Shown here in pieces: positions 35,581 to 43,348 of a stretch of DNA of 57,607 nt; within the stretch, counting starts at the first letter, position 1, and every line of letters begins with the position of its first letter. The stretch comes from Bacteroidota bacterium. Lineage in GTDB: Bacteria; Bacteroidota; Bacteroidia; Palsa-965. Under the pieces are notes generated by a model that searched no databases, was not told where the DNA came from, and saw only the letters and a program-made list of their open reading frames with translations. A program made the position numbers and the translations under genes. Where the stretch lies: positions 1 to 57,607 of the forward strand of contig JADBYT010000036.1 in NCBI GenBank assembly GCA_020402865.1, in the 5' to 3' direction.

Positions 35581-35596
35581 AAGTATTTTAAGTGAA

Positions 35597-37765
35597 TTAT
35601 CTAATCAGATTCACGTGCCCGATATGGCTCATGCCCTCTCCTGTGGCGGCGTTGGTGTATTCCACTTTCCACACATACACATCCTGCTGGCACTTATCGC
35701 CCTTATAGCGTCCGTCCCAACCCTGATCAGCATCCTGCGTATCAAAAATCAATTCGCCCCAGCGGTCGAAAATCAGGAAACGATAGTCTTCGGCGCCCAT
35801 AATGGCGGGCATAAACACGTCGTTCAGTCCGTCGCCGTTTGGTGTAAATGTATTGGGAATGTAAAACCGGTGCTCGGGTCTCACTTCTACGCGGAGTTGT
35901 GCCGTGTCGGGGCAACCGTACTCGTTCCACACAATCTGCGTAATGGTATATTCGCCATAATTCCAGTAGGCATGCGTTTCATTACACATGTTTGTTGACA
36001 CATAGCCGTCGCCCCAGTTGAGCTGGCACGAATCGGCTCCGGTGCTGAGATCGGTGGCCGTAATAAACGGATCGAAAATAGAAACGCTCAAACTGTCAAC
36101 CGTAAATGCCGCCGTAGGCACCGGATTCACAACCACAAGGCCGGGCATAAAGAAGGTATCAGTAGCTACACAACCAGAAGTGGCACTAATAATGAGCATT
36201 ACATCATATACCCCTACCTGTGTGTACGTATGCGACGGGTTGGGCAGTGTAGAAGTGTTCCCGTCGCCGAAATCCCAGAAATAGGTAAGCGGCACACCGG
36301 TAATAGAGGCATCATTAAATTGTACGGTAAATGGTACACAGCCTTCCGCATCGGGTGTATTGAACATCGCATCGGGCATTGGATATACGATTACATTTTG
36401 TGTAGCCGTACTGGTGCATCCGTTTTCGGTTATGGTTAGTGTAACCGGATAAGTTCCTGGTGCATTAAAAATGATGCCGGAGGGATTGGGTTGTGTGGAT
36501 GTGGGAATATTGGCATTGGGGCCAAAGTTCCAGTTTAATGTAGCTGATGGCCCATACGTGCCGCCGGCCACAAAACTGAAATTGTTGGTTTCTATACATT
36601 GTGGCGGTGGTGCTGCAAACTGTGCGAGTGGTGGTTGTGTAACTGTAATTACAACCTGATCGGTATCCGAACAATCGGTATAAGGATTAATCACGAGTGT
36701 AACAGTGTACGTGCCGTTTGCAGGATACGTATAGGTAGGATTGGCCACGTTGGATGTATCGGCCTGTGTGGTGGGATCGCCGAAATTCCAGAGGAAAATG
36801 GAGGCGTTAGTGCTTTGCTGCTGAAACGGTATGGTGAGGCCGGTACAGTTTAAAGCAGCCACATTGATATTAATATTACCGGTAACCGGAATTGGCGTAC
36901 AGGGCAACACGGTAAACTGAAAATCACGCATACTCACATTGAGCAGCTGTCCGTTTCGGTATTCCTTGCAACACACGGCCACAACCCAGGTACCCAGCAT
37001 GGTGGGTGTGCCATAGAGGAAGCCGCTGTTTACATTGCAGCTTAATGCCGGGTTGCTTGCCATGGGGGCACTGCCGGTGTAGGGCGCCACATAAGTTACG
37101 GGCACATACGGCGGCGGGTTGGGCGGCTGCGGCATAGGTACGTTCTGATCAGCACCATTGTAGGGCGCGCAAAGCTCATAGGCCAGCGAATCGCCATCGG
37201 GGTCAGTGGCCGAATGGTCGAAAATGAGCGGAATACCAATGCAGAGATAAATAGGCGGATAGTTGTTATAGCGGGCACTGCTGTTGCACACAGCCACCGA
37301 TGCCGGCGGAATGTAGGTAACAATTGACGAGCCTTGCCCGCCCGGATTCACCAGATTCACAATGGTGGCATTGCGGCAGCAACGCTGATACACCATCATA
37401 TACCCGTTTGTGTTAGGCGGCAGAAAACATTGCGTAGTGTATATGGCTTCTTCCTCACACACCGAACCCGGTGCAGGCACATAACACGGCACACTGATGG
37501 TGGATGTAATGGTGTTGATTATTGGCTGTGTGAGCACAAGATCTGTAACAAGTGCTCCGGTTACTGCATCAAAAATGCCTATCGATGCCGGATCGTCAAA
37601 CGGGGGAATACCATTGATACAATCACGGTACACCTTAAGTGTTACCTGATAGTTGTTATTGCCCAAACAATCATAATACAACTCTCCCCCTACAATATGC
37701 GTAGCCCTGAGTGGCGCAAACCACAGCAGTGCAAAGCAACTCAGTATGTACAAACGCCATCTCAT
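35597..37765 (-). CDS. Large secreted PKD-domain protein with T9SS type B tail
   Basis: A 722-residue cell-surface protein. Signal peptide (1-21), an N-terminal Cys-rich domain (about 22-290, THIVGGELYYDC, VYRDC, CCRNATI, DPDGDSLAYELC) of a kind common in Bacteroidota surface proteins, several PKD domains (LWNFGDPTT, LNWNFGPNA, YFWDFGDGNTS) and a gliding-motility-associated (CHU_C) C-terminal domain with IPNTFTPNGDGLNDVFMP and FDRWGELIFDT. The CHU_C tail directs type IX export. No catalytic motif; adhesion or matrix role inferred. It forms a tandem with the 37835 gene. Confidence 0.92.
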   Translation of the reverse strand: MRWRLYILSCFALLWFAPLRATHIVGGELYYDCLGNNNYQVTLKVYRDCINGIPPFDDPASIGIFDAVTGALVTDLVLTQPIINTITSTISVPCYVPAPGSVCEEEAIYTTQCFLPPNTNGYMMVYQRCCRNATIVNLVNPGGQGSSIVTYIPPASVAVCNSSARYNNYPPIYLCIGIPLIFDHSATDPDGDSLAYELCAPYNGADQNVPMPQPPNPPPYVPVTYVAPYTGSAPMASNPALSCNVNSGFLYGTPTMLGTWVVAVCCKEYRNGQLLNVSMRDFQFTVLPCTPIPVTGNININVAALNCTGLTIPFQQQSTNASIFLWNFGDPTTQADTSNVANPTYTYPANGTYTVTLVINPYTDCSDTDQVVITVTQPPLAQFAAPPPQCIETNNFSFVAGGTYGPSATLNWNFGPNANIPTSTQPNPSGIIFNAPGTYPVTLTITENGCTSTATQNVIVYPMPDAMFNTPDAEGCVPFTVQFNDASITGVPLTYFWDFGDGNTSTLPNPSHTYTQVGVYDVMLIISATSGCVATDTFFMPGLVVVNPVPTAAFTVDSLSVSIFDPFITATDLSTGADSCQLNWGDGYVSTNMCNETHAYWNYGEYTITQIVWNEYGCPDTAQLRVEVRPEHRFYIPNTFTPNGDGLNDVFMPAIMGAEDYRFLIFDRWGELIFDTQDADQGWDGRYKGDKCQQDVYVWKVEYTNAATGEGMSHIGHVNLIR

Positions 37766-37834
37766 GGCTTATCAATTAATGTCCTGCTCAAAAATTACTA
37801 CGTAATTCCGGGAGAATGAGATTCAGAACGATGA

Positions 37835-39757
37835 TTACTTTTGAGTTAAAACGGAAATAAACCCACTATAGTTTTTGCCGTCGGAAGTATTTAATATGTA
37901 GTAATAAGTTCCGTCTGATACACCACCACCATTCCAGTCGTTGCGGTAATCCGAGCTTTCGTAAATTTTATTTCCCCAGCGGTTATAAATCAACAACTGG
38001 CTCTGCGGAAAGTTCTCCAAACCGTCAAACACCAGTAAGTCATTAATTCCGTCGCTGTTGGGTGTGAAAACATTGGGAGGAATTACATCGCATTCGCGGT
38101 AGCTTACCTGAATGGTGTCTATTTCCACATCGCCGCAACCTTCACGCACCAGTACCACAAACGTGCCATTTCCGGTGGGTGTAAATACGTTTACCGCCCC
38201 GGAAGGATTGGGAAGTACATCATTTCCCGCAAAGGTGGTCCAGGTAAAGGTGTAAGGACTTGAACCTCCTGTGGGCGCTGCCGCCAGAGTAACCTGATCG
38301 CCGTCGCAGATGTCCCAGTCGGGAATTGCGGGCAGTGCAAGCGGGCCACCTGTGGGAAGGTAAACAGTAACGGTATCCACAGCAACGGGAGTGCCGCAGG
38401 GGTCGGCCATGGTTACAATGTAGCTTGTGGTGGCAGTGGGCGAAACGTTTATGCTTTGCGTGGTTTGCCCCGAGCTCCAGGAGTAGGTATATGGCTGTGC
38501 CCCGCCCGAACCGATGGCAGTAAGCGTAAGTGGCTGCGTGTTGCAAAGCGCCGTATCGGGCCCGGCATCCACATCAAGCGGCAGGAAATCGCCGATATAC
38601 AATGTGACAGAATTTGACGACGAGGCTACACATGGCCCCTGCACAATTGCCGTAATGGTAAGTGTATCAAGCCCTTCGGGCACGCCATCCTGCACGGCTG
38701 AAATACAAAATGTAGCCGAATCCTGCCCGGGCAGGAAGATAATCTGCGGCGGCAATGCCGGGGTAAAATCAATACCGGAAAGCGCATTACCGGTAAAGCT
38801 GAGTTGCACAGTATCTGCAGCGGCCAGTGAACCCTGACGCGTAAACGTAAGGCAGGCCTGTCCGCAACCTTCAAACAAGGTTGAATCGTTGGGGCCGCCG
38901 TAACTGATTTCAGACGACACATTTACATTGCCGGCCGAGAAACTGCCTGCTTCGAGAAATACGCCTGAGTCGAATGAACCATCGCCGGCATCGGCAATGG
39001 CAATTTTAATGTGATAGGTTTCTCCGCAAATTACCGGATAGATGGCCTGAAGCACTGTGGTCTGCCCGTCGTACTGAATATCAATCAGGTTTGATCCCTG
39101 AAAATTATCGCGGAAATAGGCGCAGTTGGTGCAAGGACCAGGAGCAGGCGCAGTGGTCGTACCCTGAAAACCATTGTTCACGTTGTTGATGCTAACAACG
39201 GTGGTAGTAGTGGGAATAAGCGCAATGTTGGTAACCGGAAGCGGTGTGGTTACACCACTCAGGAAAAAGCCGAACACATCGTTAAATGTGGAGTTTACAA
39301 ACTCGCTGTATTCCTCCGAGCCAAAACTGTAATTGAACTTTACAGTATCAGCAAGCGGAATAAAGTCGAACTCAAGCACGGCTGCATTAAACAACTGGGC
39401 TGTGGCAATAGCGGCAAGATCAGGATCGCCGCCTGCCCCATTGTCGCCGCCGGCACTTGAAGCTGTATTGTTCCCATGCGGACCAGTCCCCGGCCCGAGC
39501 TGGGGGTCGTTTGCAAGCACAGTCCCGGTGGTAAGTACCAGGCCGCTGTCAATACCCAGATTGGTATTCAGCGCAGTAAACTGACCTATGGCATTCGCAT
39601 AGCCTGTGAAGGTAATGTTAAATGCCTGAATCCCCTGCCCAAGAAGTACATTTTGCACCAACTGGGCCGGGGTGAGCGCATTATTGGTAATTAGCTGGGA
39701 ATAGGCTGTTAAGGGGGATAGAAAGAATAGGAAAAGGAGTATCCGGAGATGCTTCAT
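37835..39757 (-). CDS. Choice-of-anchor-L surface protein with T9SS type B tail
   Basis: A 640-residue exported protein: signal peptide (1-20), a choice-of-anchor L domain (about 22-290, with FNITFTGYANAIGQF, LDF-type FNYSFGSEEYSEFVNSTFNDVFGFFLSG split across 150-180, and NCAYFRDN), a Calx-beta/immunoglobulin-like middle, SprB-like repeats (YTYSWSSGQTTQSI) and a CHU_C C-terminus (PPNVFTPNSDGINDLLVF, IYNRWGNKIY). It would be secreted by the type IX system. The neighbouring PKD protein is transcribed the same way, 69 nt downstream. Confidence 0.92.
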   Translation of the reverse strand: MKHLRILLFLFFLSPLTAYSQLITNNALTPAQLVQNVLLGQGIQAFNITFTGYANAIGQFTALNTNLGIDSGLVLTTGTVLANDPQLGPGTGPHGNNTASSAGGDNGAGGDPDLAAIATAQLFNAAVLEFDFIPLADTVKFNYSFGSEEYSEFVNSTFNDVFGFFLSGVTTPLPVTNIALIPTTTTVVSINNVNNGFQGTTTAPAPGPCTNCAYFRDNFQGSNLIDIQYDGQTTVLQAIYPVICGETYHIKIAIADAGDGSFDSGVFLEAGSFSAGNVNVSSEISYGGPNDSTLFEGCGQACLTFTRQGSLAAADTVQLSFTGNALSGIDFTPALPPQIIFLPGQDSATFCISAVQDGVPEGLDTLTITAIVQGPCVASSSNSVTLYIGDFLPLDVDAGPDTALCNTQPLTLTAIGSGGAQPYTYSWSSGQTTQSINVSPTATTSYIVTMADPCGTPVAVDTVTVYLPTGGPLALPAIPDWDICDGDQVTLAAAPTGGSSPYTFTWTTFAGNDVLPNPSGAVNVFTPTGNGTFVVLVREGCGDVEIDTIQVSYRECDVIPPNVFTPNSDGINDLLVFDGLENFPQSQLLIYNRWGNKIYESSDYRNDWNGGGVSDGTYYYILNTSDGKNYSGFISVLTQK

Positions 39758-39939
39758 ATGTTAATTTTTATGTTTGCCATGCGAAATATACGCAAATACC
39801 CCTAAACAGGGGATATTTTTGATAAGTGGTTTTCTGAAGTTCAAAACCGGACTATCTTCCTAAGAATCCGGCCATTGGTTTCCGTTTAGACAACCCGATC
39901 AACACCTGCCCCTATTTGTTCCCGGAGTGGTTATTCAGA

Positions 39940-39974
39940 TTTTTCTTAATAACGATTTTGTGTCTTTGTTTACC
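39940..39974. repeat. Degenerate dispersed repeat, partner of 3-37
   Basis: Aligned without gaps to positions 3-37, 30 of 35 bases agree (core GATTTTG then GTCTTT). Both copies sit between genes. Other copies were not found by eye. Confidence 0.5.
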
Positions 39975-40095
39975 CGATTTCGGGCTTTTTTTTACCGATT
40001 CTTCCCATAAATCAGAAAAAAGCAGGCTTAATGCGATAAAAAAACAAAAAAACCCGAACAGCCTCTCTGATTGTAAAAACAAGTCTTTTGAAACC

Positions 40096-40103
40096 TATCT
40101 TTA
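40096..40103 (+). promoter_or_regulatory. -7-like box before the carbonic anhydrase gene
   Basis: TATCTTTA (one mismatch to TAnnTTTG) is 4 nt from the ATG; TTG at 40071-40073 is 22 nt upstream, within the accepted range. Confidence 0.45.
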
Positions 40104-40107
40104 TCCC

Positions 40108-40620
40108 ATGCCACTCATCCTACCCGTAAACGGAAAATCTCCCCAATTCGGCAACGATTGCTTTATTGCCGAAAACGCAACCATTGTTGGTGACGTTATT
40201 GCCGGCGACCAATGCAGTTTCTGGTTTACCGCTGTTGTGCGCGGAGATGTAAACGGAATTCGAATGGGGAATAAGGTAAATGTGCAGGATGGGGCAATTA
40301 TTCACTGCACCTACCAGAAAGCAGCTACCACAATTGGTAATAATGTGTCAATTGGTCATCGTGCCATTGTACATGGCTGTACCCTGCATGACAATGTGCT
40401 GGTAGGTATGGGTGCCGTTGTAATGGACAATGTAGTGGTGGGAAGCAACACCATTATTGCCGCAGGCGCCGTAGTAACCGAAGGCACACAGGTACTTCCC
40501 AACAGCATTTACGCCGGTGTTCCGGCAAAGAAAATAAAAGACATTAGTCCCGAATTAACCAAAGGGGAAATTGAACGTATTGCCAATAATTACATTATGT
40601 ATTCCGGCTGGTTCAAATAA
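40108..40620 (+). CDS. Gamma-class carbonic anhydrase family protein
   Basis: A 170-residue left-handed beta-helix protein of the CaiE/YrdA/gamma-CA group. Hexapeptide turns run from residue 20 to 130 (for example ATIVGDVIAG, NVSIGHRAIVHG, NVLVGMGAVVMDNVVVG). The metal-ligand histidines are His66, His84 and His89, in the spacing seen in YrdA-type proteins. Whether it hydrates CO2 cannot be told: many such proteins are inactive or act on other substrates. The ATG at 40108 begins the conserved N-terminus (MPLILPVNGKSPQFG). It is a single gene. Confidence 0.9.
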   Translation: MPLILPVNGKSPQFGNDCFIAENATIVGDVIAGDQCSFWFTAVVRGDVNGIRMGNKVNVQDGAIIHCTYQKAATTIGNNVSIGHRAIVHGCTLHDNVLVGMGAVVMDNVVVGSNTIIAAGAVVTEGTQVLPNSIYAGVPAKKIKDISPELTKGEIERIANNYIMYSGWFK

Positions 40621-40680
40621 ACCAAAAAGACAAAAGCATCCCCGATTTCTATTGTATTAATCTTATACTGTATTGAGGGC

Positions 40681-41094
40681 ATGCTATTTAGAAAATTCGT
40701 ATTTACCACTTTGATACTTGTACTTGCCGGCGCTGCTTTATATCTTTTTGGCGGTGTACAACTTGATATTGTTTCACATGATACCTATTATGCAGTTGAT
40801 TTGGCCCAGCTGTTTTTTTCTGCTGCCATTTCCATGATTCCGTCTTCCCTTCTTCTTCTTTATATCGAACTAATCCAAAAGAAATCAGCACCGCAAAAAC
40901 TCACACAGATAAGCTATTTACTTCATTTGGCAGGCATTCTTGTATTGCTAACCACAATTGCAGCTTCTTTTGCTTTTGGCGAAAGAGAATATCTTATGCT
41001 CACTACCATTTTTGTGTACACCGGCCTGTTTCTGGCTGTAGCCGGAATGTCGCTGATACCGGCAATTCTACTAATCGCAATGCGCAAAAAATAA
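40681..41094 (+). CDS. Small four-TM protein with an oxidase-subunit-I-like HDTYY segment
   Basis: A 137-residue inner-membrane protein with TM helices at about 5-26, 40-62, 77-98 and 107-133. Residues 29-39 (DIVSHDTYYAV) echo the HDTYY-V motif of heme-copper oxidase subunit I, but the heme-ligand HFH that follows it in true oxidases is replaced by DLAQLF. It is not an oxidase fragment by size or order. Convergent with murI, 5 nt between stops. No named family recognised. Confidence 0.6.
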   Translation: MLFRKFVFTTLILVLAGAALYLFGGVQLDIVSHDTYYAVDLAQLFFSAAISMIPSSLLLLYIELIQKKSAPQKLTQISYLLHLAGILVLLTTIAASFAFGEREYLMLTTIFVYTGLFLAVAGMSLIPAILLIAMRKK

Positions 41095-41099
41095 TTCGC

Positions 41100-41924
41100 T
41101 TAGCTACTCAATACGGTTCCGGCAGTATTCCAAATCAATTGTTCAATCACAGCTGTTTCGCCGGTAAGTTTATGAAGCGTTTGTGCGAAAATCATTGTGC
41201 TGCCGGTGGTGAAATACGTTAATGTGCCAGACATTTGAGTGTCATTCAGCCAATTTGCATTGGCCAATATGCGCTGTGTTTGCCGGGCCACTGCGGGTGC
41301 GGGATCAATCACATTCACCTCAGGCCCGCAAATACGCCTCAGCAGGGGCAGCACAAATGGATAATGTGTACAGCCCAGCACCAGTTCATCCATTCCTTTC
41401 TCCAACATCGGTTCGAGCCAGCCGCGCAGCATTTTTTCGGTAGCGGGCGTATCCAGGTCACCGGCTTCTATTTGCTGTACCAGCCCCGGACAGGGTTGCT
41501 TTATCACATTTACATTTCCCGCAAAGCGCGCTACTACTGAAGCAAACAACTGCCCCTGAAAGGTGGCAGTAGTGGCAATTACACCTACTACTCCACTGCG
41601 GGTATGTTCGGCTGCAGGTTTTACAGCCGGCTCCATACCTACAACCGGCAGCTGCGGAAATTTTTCGCGCACATGATTAAGCGCGGCGGCACTTGCCGTG
41701 TTGCAGGCAATAACCACCAGCTTACAGCCCTGTTGAATCAGGTAATGTACCACTGCCTCCGTGTAACGCCGTATTTCCTCCAACGATTTTTCGCCGTAAG
41801 GCAAATGCGCACTGTCGCCCACATAAATCAAGTCCTCTGCCGGCAGCAACCTGCGAATTTCCCGAAGTACACTTACGCCGCCAATGCCTGAATCGAATAC
41901 GCCTATGGGTGATTTGGATGACAT
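41100..41924 (-). CDS. murI: Glutamate racemase
   Basis: A 274-residue cytoplasmic enzyme interconverting L- and D-glutamate for peptidoglycan. Catalytic elements: IGVFDSGIGGVSVL (Asp11-Ser12 region), YVGDSAHLPYGEKS, the first catalytic Cys74 in IACNTASAAAL, and the second in LGCTHYPF. The ATG at 41924 is chosen because the family N-terminus follows; an upstream in-frame start adds 24 unrelated residues. A TTACTTTG-like box sits 6 nt upstream. The gene follows the ompH operon terminator, so it has its own transcript. Confidence 0.95.
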   Translation of the reverse strand: MSSKSPIGVFDSGIGGVSVLREIRRLLPAEDLIYVGDSAHLPYGEKSLEEIRRYTEAVVHYLIQQGCKLVVIACNTASAAALNHVREKFPQLPVVGMEPAVKPAAEHTRSGVVGVIATTATFQGQLFASVVARFAGNVNVIKQPCPGLVQQIEAGDLDTPATEKMLRGWLEPMLEKGMDELVLGCTHYPFVLPLLRRICGPEVNVIDPAPAVARQTQRILANANWLNDTQMSGTLTYFTTGSTMIFAQTLHKLTGETAVIEQLIWNTAGTVLSS

Positions 41925-41988
41925 TGCATACAAAGTAAACGGATTGTATCGACCCGGCAATCGACATCTTATCAAATTCACTCCATAA

Positions 41989-42020
41989 AAAAACATCCGC
42001 CCTTACAGACGGATGTTTTT
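41989..42020 (-). terminator. Terminator of the nadK-uppS-bamA-ompH block
   Basis: AAAAACATCCG (41989-41999) pairs with CGGATGTTTTT (42010-42020); on the minus strand the stem runs into seven T. It lies 21 nt after the last ompH stop. Confidence 0.85.
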
Positions 42021-42041
42021 GAAAATAATTTGCTGTAAATA

Positions 42042-42635
42042 TTACTTACCACCGCCGGCAGGAGCTGTACCACCGGGTGCAGGCGTAGTAGGCGCAGGCA
42101 GGGTGATGCCAAGTTCTTTAAGCATATCCATGAAAATATCATCAGCCGGAGATGCATAAATTACAATAGCCGATGATTTGCTGCTGTCGATTACGTATTT
42201 GTAACCACGGCGGGCAGCCACAGCTTTCGCGGCATTACGGATTTTCTCGTAAATGGGCTTAAGCAGATCAGCACGCTTGTTCGAGAATTCGGTTTGTGCG
42301 CTTACCTGAAAGGTTTGCATGTTTTGCTGAAGATCCACAATTTCTTTTTCCTTGAGACCTTTGATGAGCGGGCTCCAGGTTTTATTGAGTGAATCATACT
42401 CGTTCATTTTCAGATCAAGCTGGTTCTGCATCTGAACAAGCTGACCTTCGAGCATTTTATAGTATGCAGCAGCATCTTCGCTGGCTTTCTTGAAGTCGGG
42501 CATCACGTTAAGCAGTGAATCGAGATCAAAATGAGCAACTGCTGCGGGTGTAGCTTTAGCTTGAGCGTGCAATGCAACAGGGGCTGCAACAAAAAGAATA
42601 AGTGCCGCAATGGCCGCTTTGAGGAGATTTTTCAT
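42042..42635 (-). CDS. OmpH/Skp-family periplasmic chaperone 2
   Basis: A 197-residue exported protein: signal peptide (1-25), short beta segment AHFDLDSLLNVMPDFKKA, a long coiled-coil helical pair (about 50-140) and return segment YKYVIDSSKSSAIVIYASPADDIF. Skp-type trimers hold unfolded outer-membrane proteins on the way to BamA. Unusual is a Pro/Gly/Thr-rich tail (LPAPTTPAPGGTAPAGGGK) of no known role. Second of two tandem ompH genes, 58 nt after the first. Confidence 0.9.
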   Translation of the reverse strand: MKNLLKAAIAALILFVAAPVALHAQAKATPAAVAHFDLDSLLNVMPDFKKASEDAAAYYKMLEGQLVQMQNQLDLKMNEYDSLNKTWSPLIKGLKEKEIVDLQQNMQTFQVSAQTEFSNKRADLLKPIYEKIRNAAKAVAARRGYKYVIDSSKSSAIVIYASPADDIFMDMLKELGITLPAPTTPAPGGTAPAGGGK

Positions 42636-42693
42636 GTGTGAAATGGAGTGTATTCGAGAATTGAAGATTTACGGATGAATGGTTATTTACAAA

Positions 42694-43230
42694 TTACTTG
42701 CCAGAACCTCCGGCCTTTTTCCAGCCGAGAATTTCAAGCACATCGTCACTCTTGTCGTATTTCGGATTGGAATACAACATGGTCATATCACTGGCTTTAT
42801 CGAACACGATGCCGTAGCCTCCGCGTTCAGCCATTTCCTTAACCGCATTGTACACCTGATCCTGAATCGGTTTTACGAGTTCCTGACGTTTTTTGAAGAG
42901 CTCACCGTCAACTCCGAACTTCTGCTTCTGAAACTCTTTTGCTTCTTTTTCTTTCTGAATAATCTCGGCTTCACGTTTTTTGCGAAGCTCCTCAGTTAAT
43001 AACAACTGTTCTTGCTGAAAGTTTTTATAAAGTTTATCAATTTCAGCATATTTTGCCTCCACTTCTTTCTGCCACTGCATGGAAAGCTGGTTGAGCTGGT
43101 CCTGCGCCTGCTGGTAAGAAGGGCTTTGAGCAAGGATATATTCAGTATCTACATAACAGAATTTTTGGGCCGAAGCCATGCCGCTAAGTCCCAGAATTGC
43201 GATAAAAAGGAGAATTATGCGTTGTTTCAT
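42694..43230 (-). CDS. OmpH/Skp-family periplasmic chaperone 1
   Basis: A 178-residue Skp-like chaperone: signal peptide (1-21, ASAQ), FCYVDTEYILAQSPSYQQA, Gln/Lys/Glu-rich coiled coil (about 40-130) and closing segment GYGIVFDKASDMTMLYSNPKYDKSDDVLEIL split around 138-170. It differs from its neighbour mainly by lacking the Pro/Gly tail. It follows bamA by 118 nt, in the same orientation, the usual bamA-ompH pairing. Confidence 0.92.
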   Translation of the reverse strand: MKQRIILLFIAILGLSGMASAQKFCYVDTEYILAQSPSYQQAQDQLNQLSMQWQKEVEAKYAEIDKLYKNFQQEQLLLTEELRKKREAEIIQKEKEAKEFQKQKFGVDGELFKKRQELVKPIQDQVYNAVKEMAERGGYGIVFDKASDMTMLYSNPKYDKSDDVLEILGWKKAGGSGK

Positions 43231-43348
43231 GGTAAATTGATGGTTTTATTTAAACCTTGTGAGGCGAAAGTACAAATTTCATTGCACTGAATCAGTGCTT
43301 CTGCTCACGTGCTGATTTTGTTATTAACGGATCTTGTTGTTTACAAAC

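Larger units (their letters stand above)
39758..40107. other. 350-nt intergenic region with a degenerate repeat
   Basis: A frame reads through from 39916 into the carbonic anhydrase but its residues are basic/low-complexity and unlike that family, so I treat it as non-coding. It holds a 35-nt segment (39940-39974) matching 30 of 35 bases of 3-37 of this window, a small CCCGA/TCGGG stem followed by eight T (39973-39993), A/T-rich runs, and a -7-like box at 40096. Confidence 0.6.

Noticed and set aside
39916-40107. N-terminal extension of the gamma-carbonic anhydrase
   Set aside because: The extra 64 residues are not part of the family, include poly-Lys/Asn stretches from A/T runs, and the conserved start with a promoter box lies at 40108.
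43284-43298. Short palindrome GCACTGA-A-TCAGTGC between bamA and ompH
   Set aside because: Seven-base arms without a T-run or further copies; expected by chance in a window this size.
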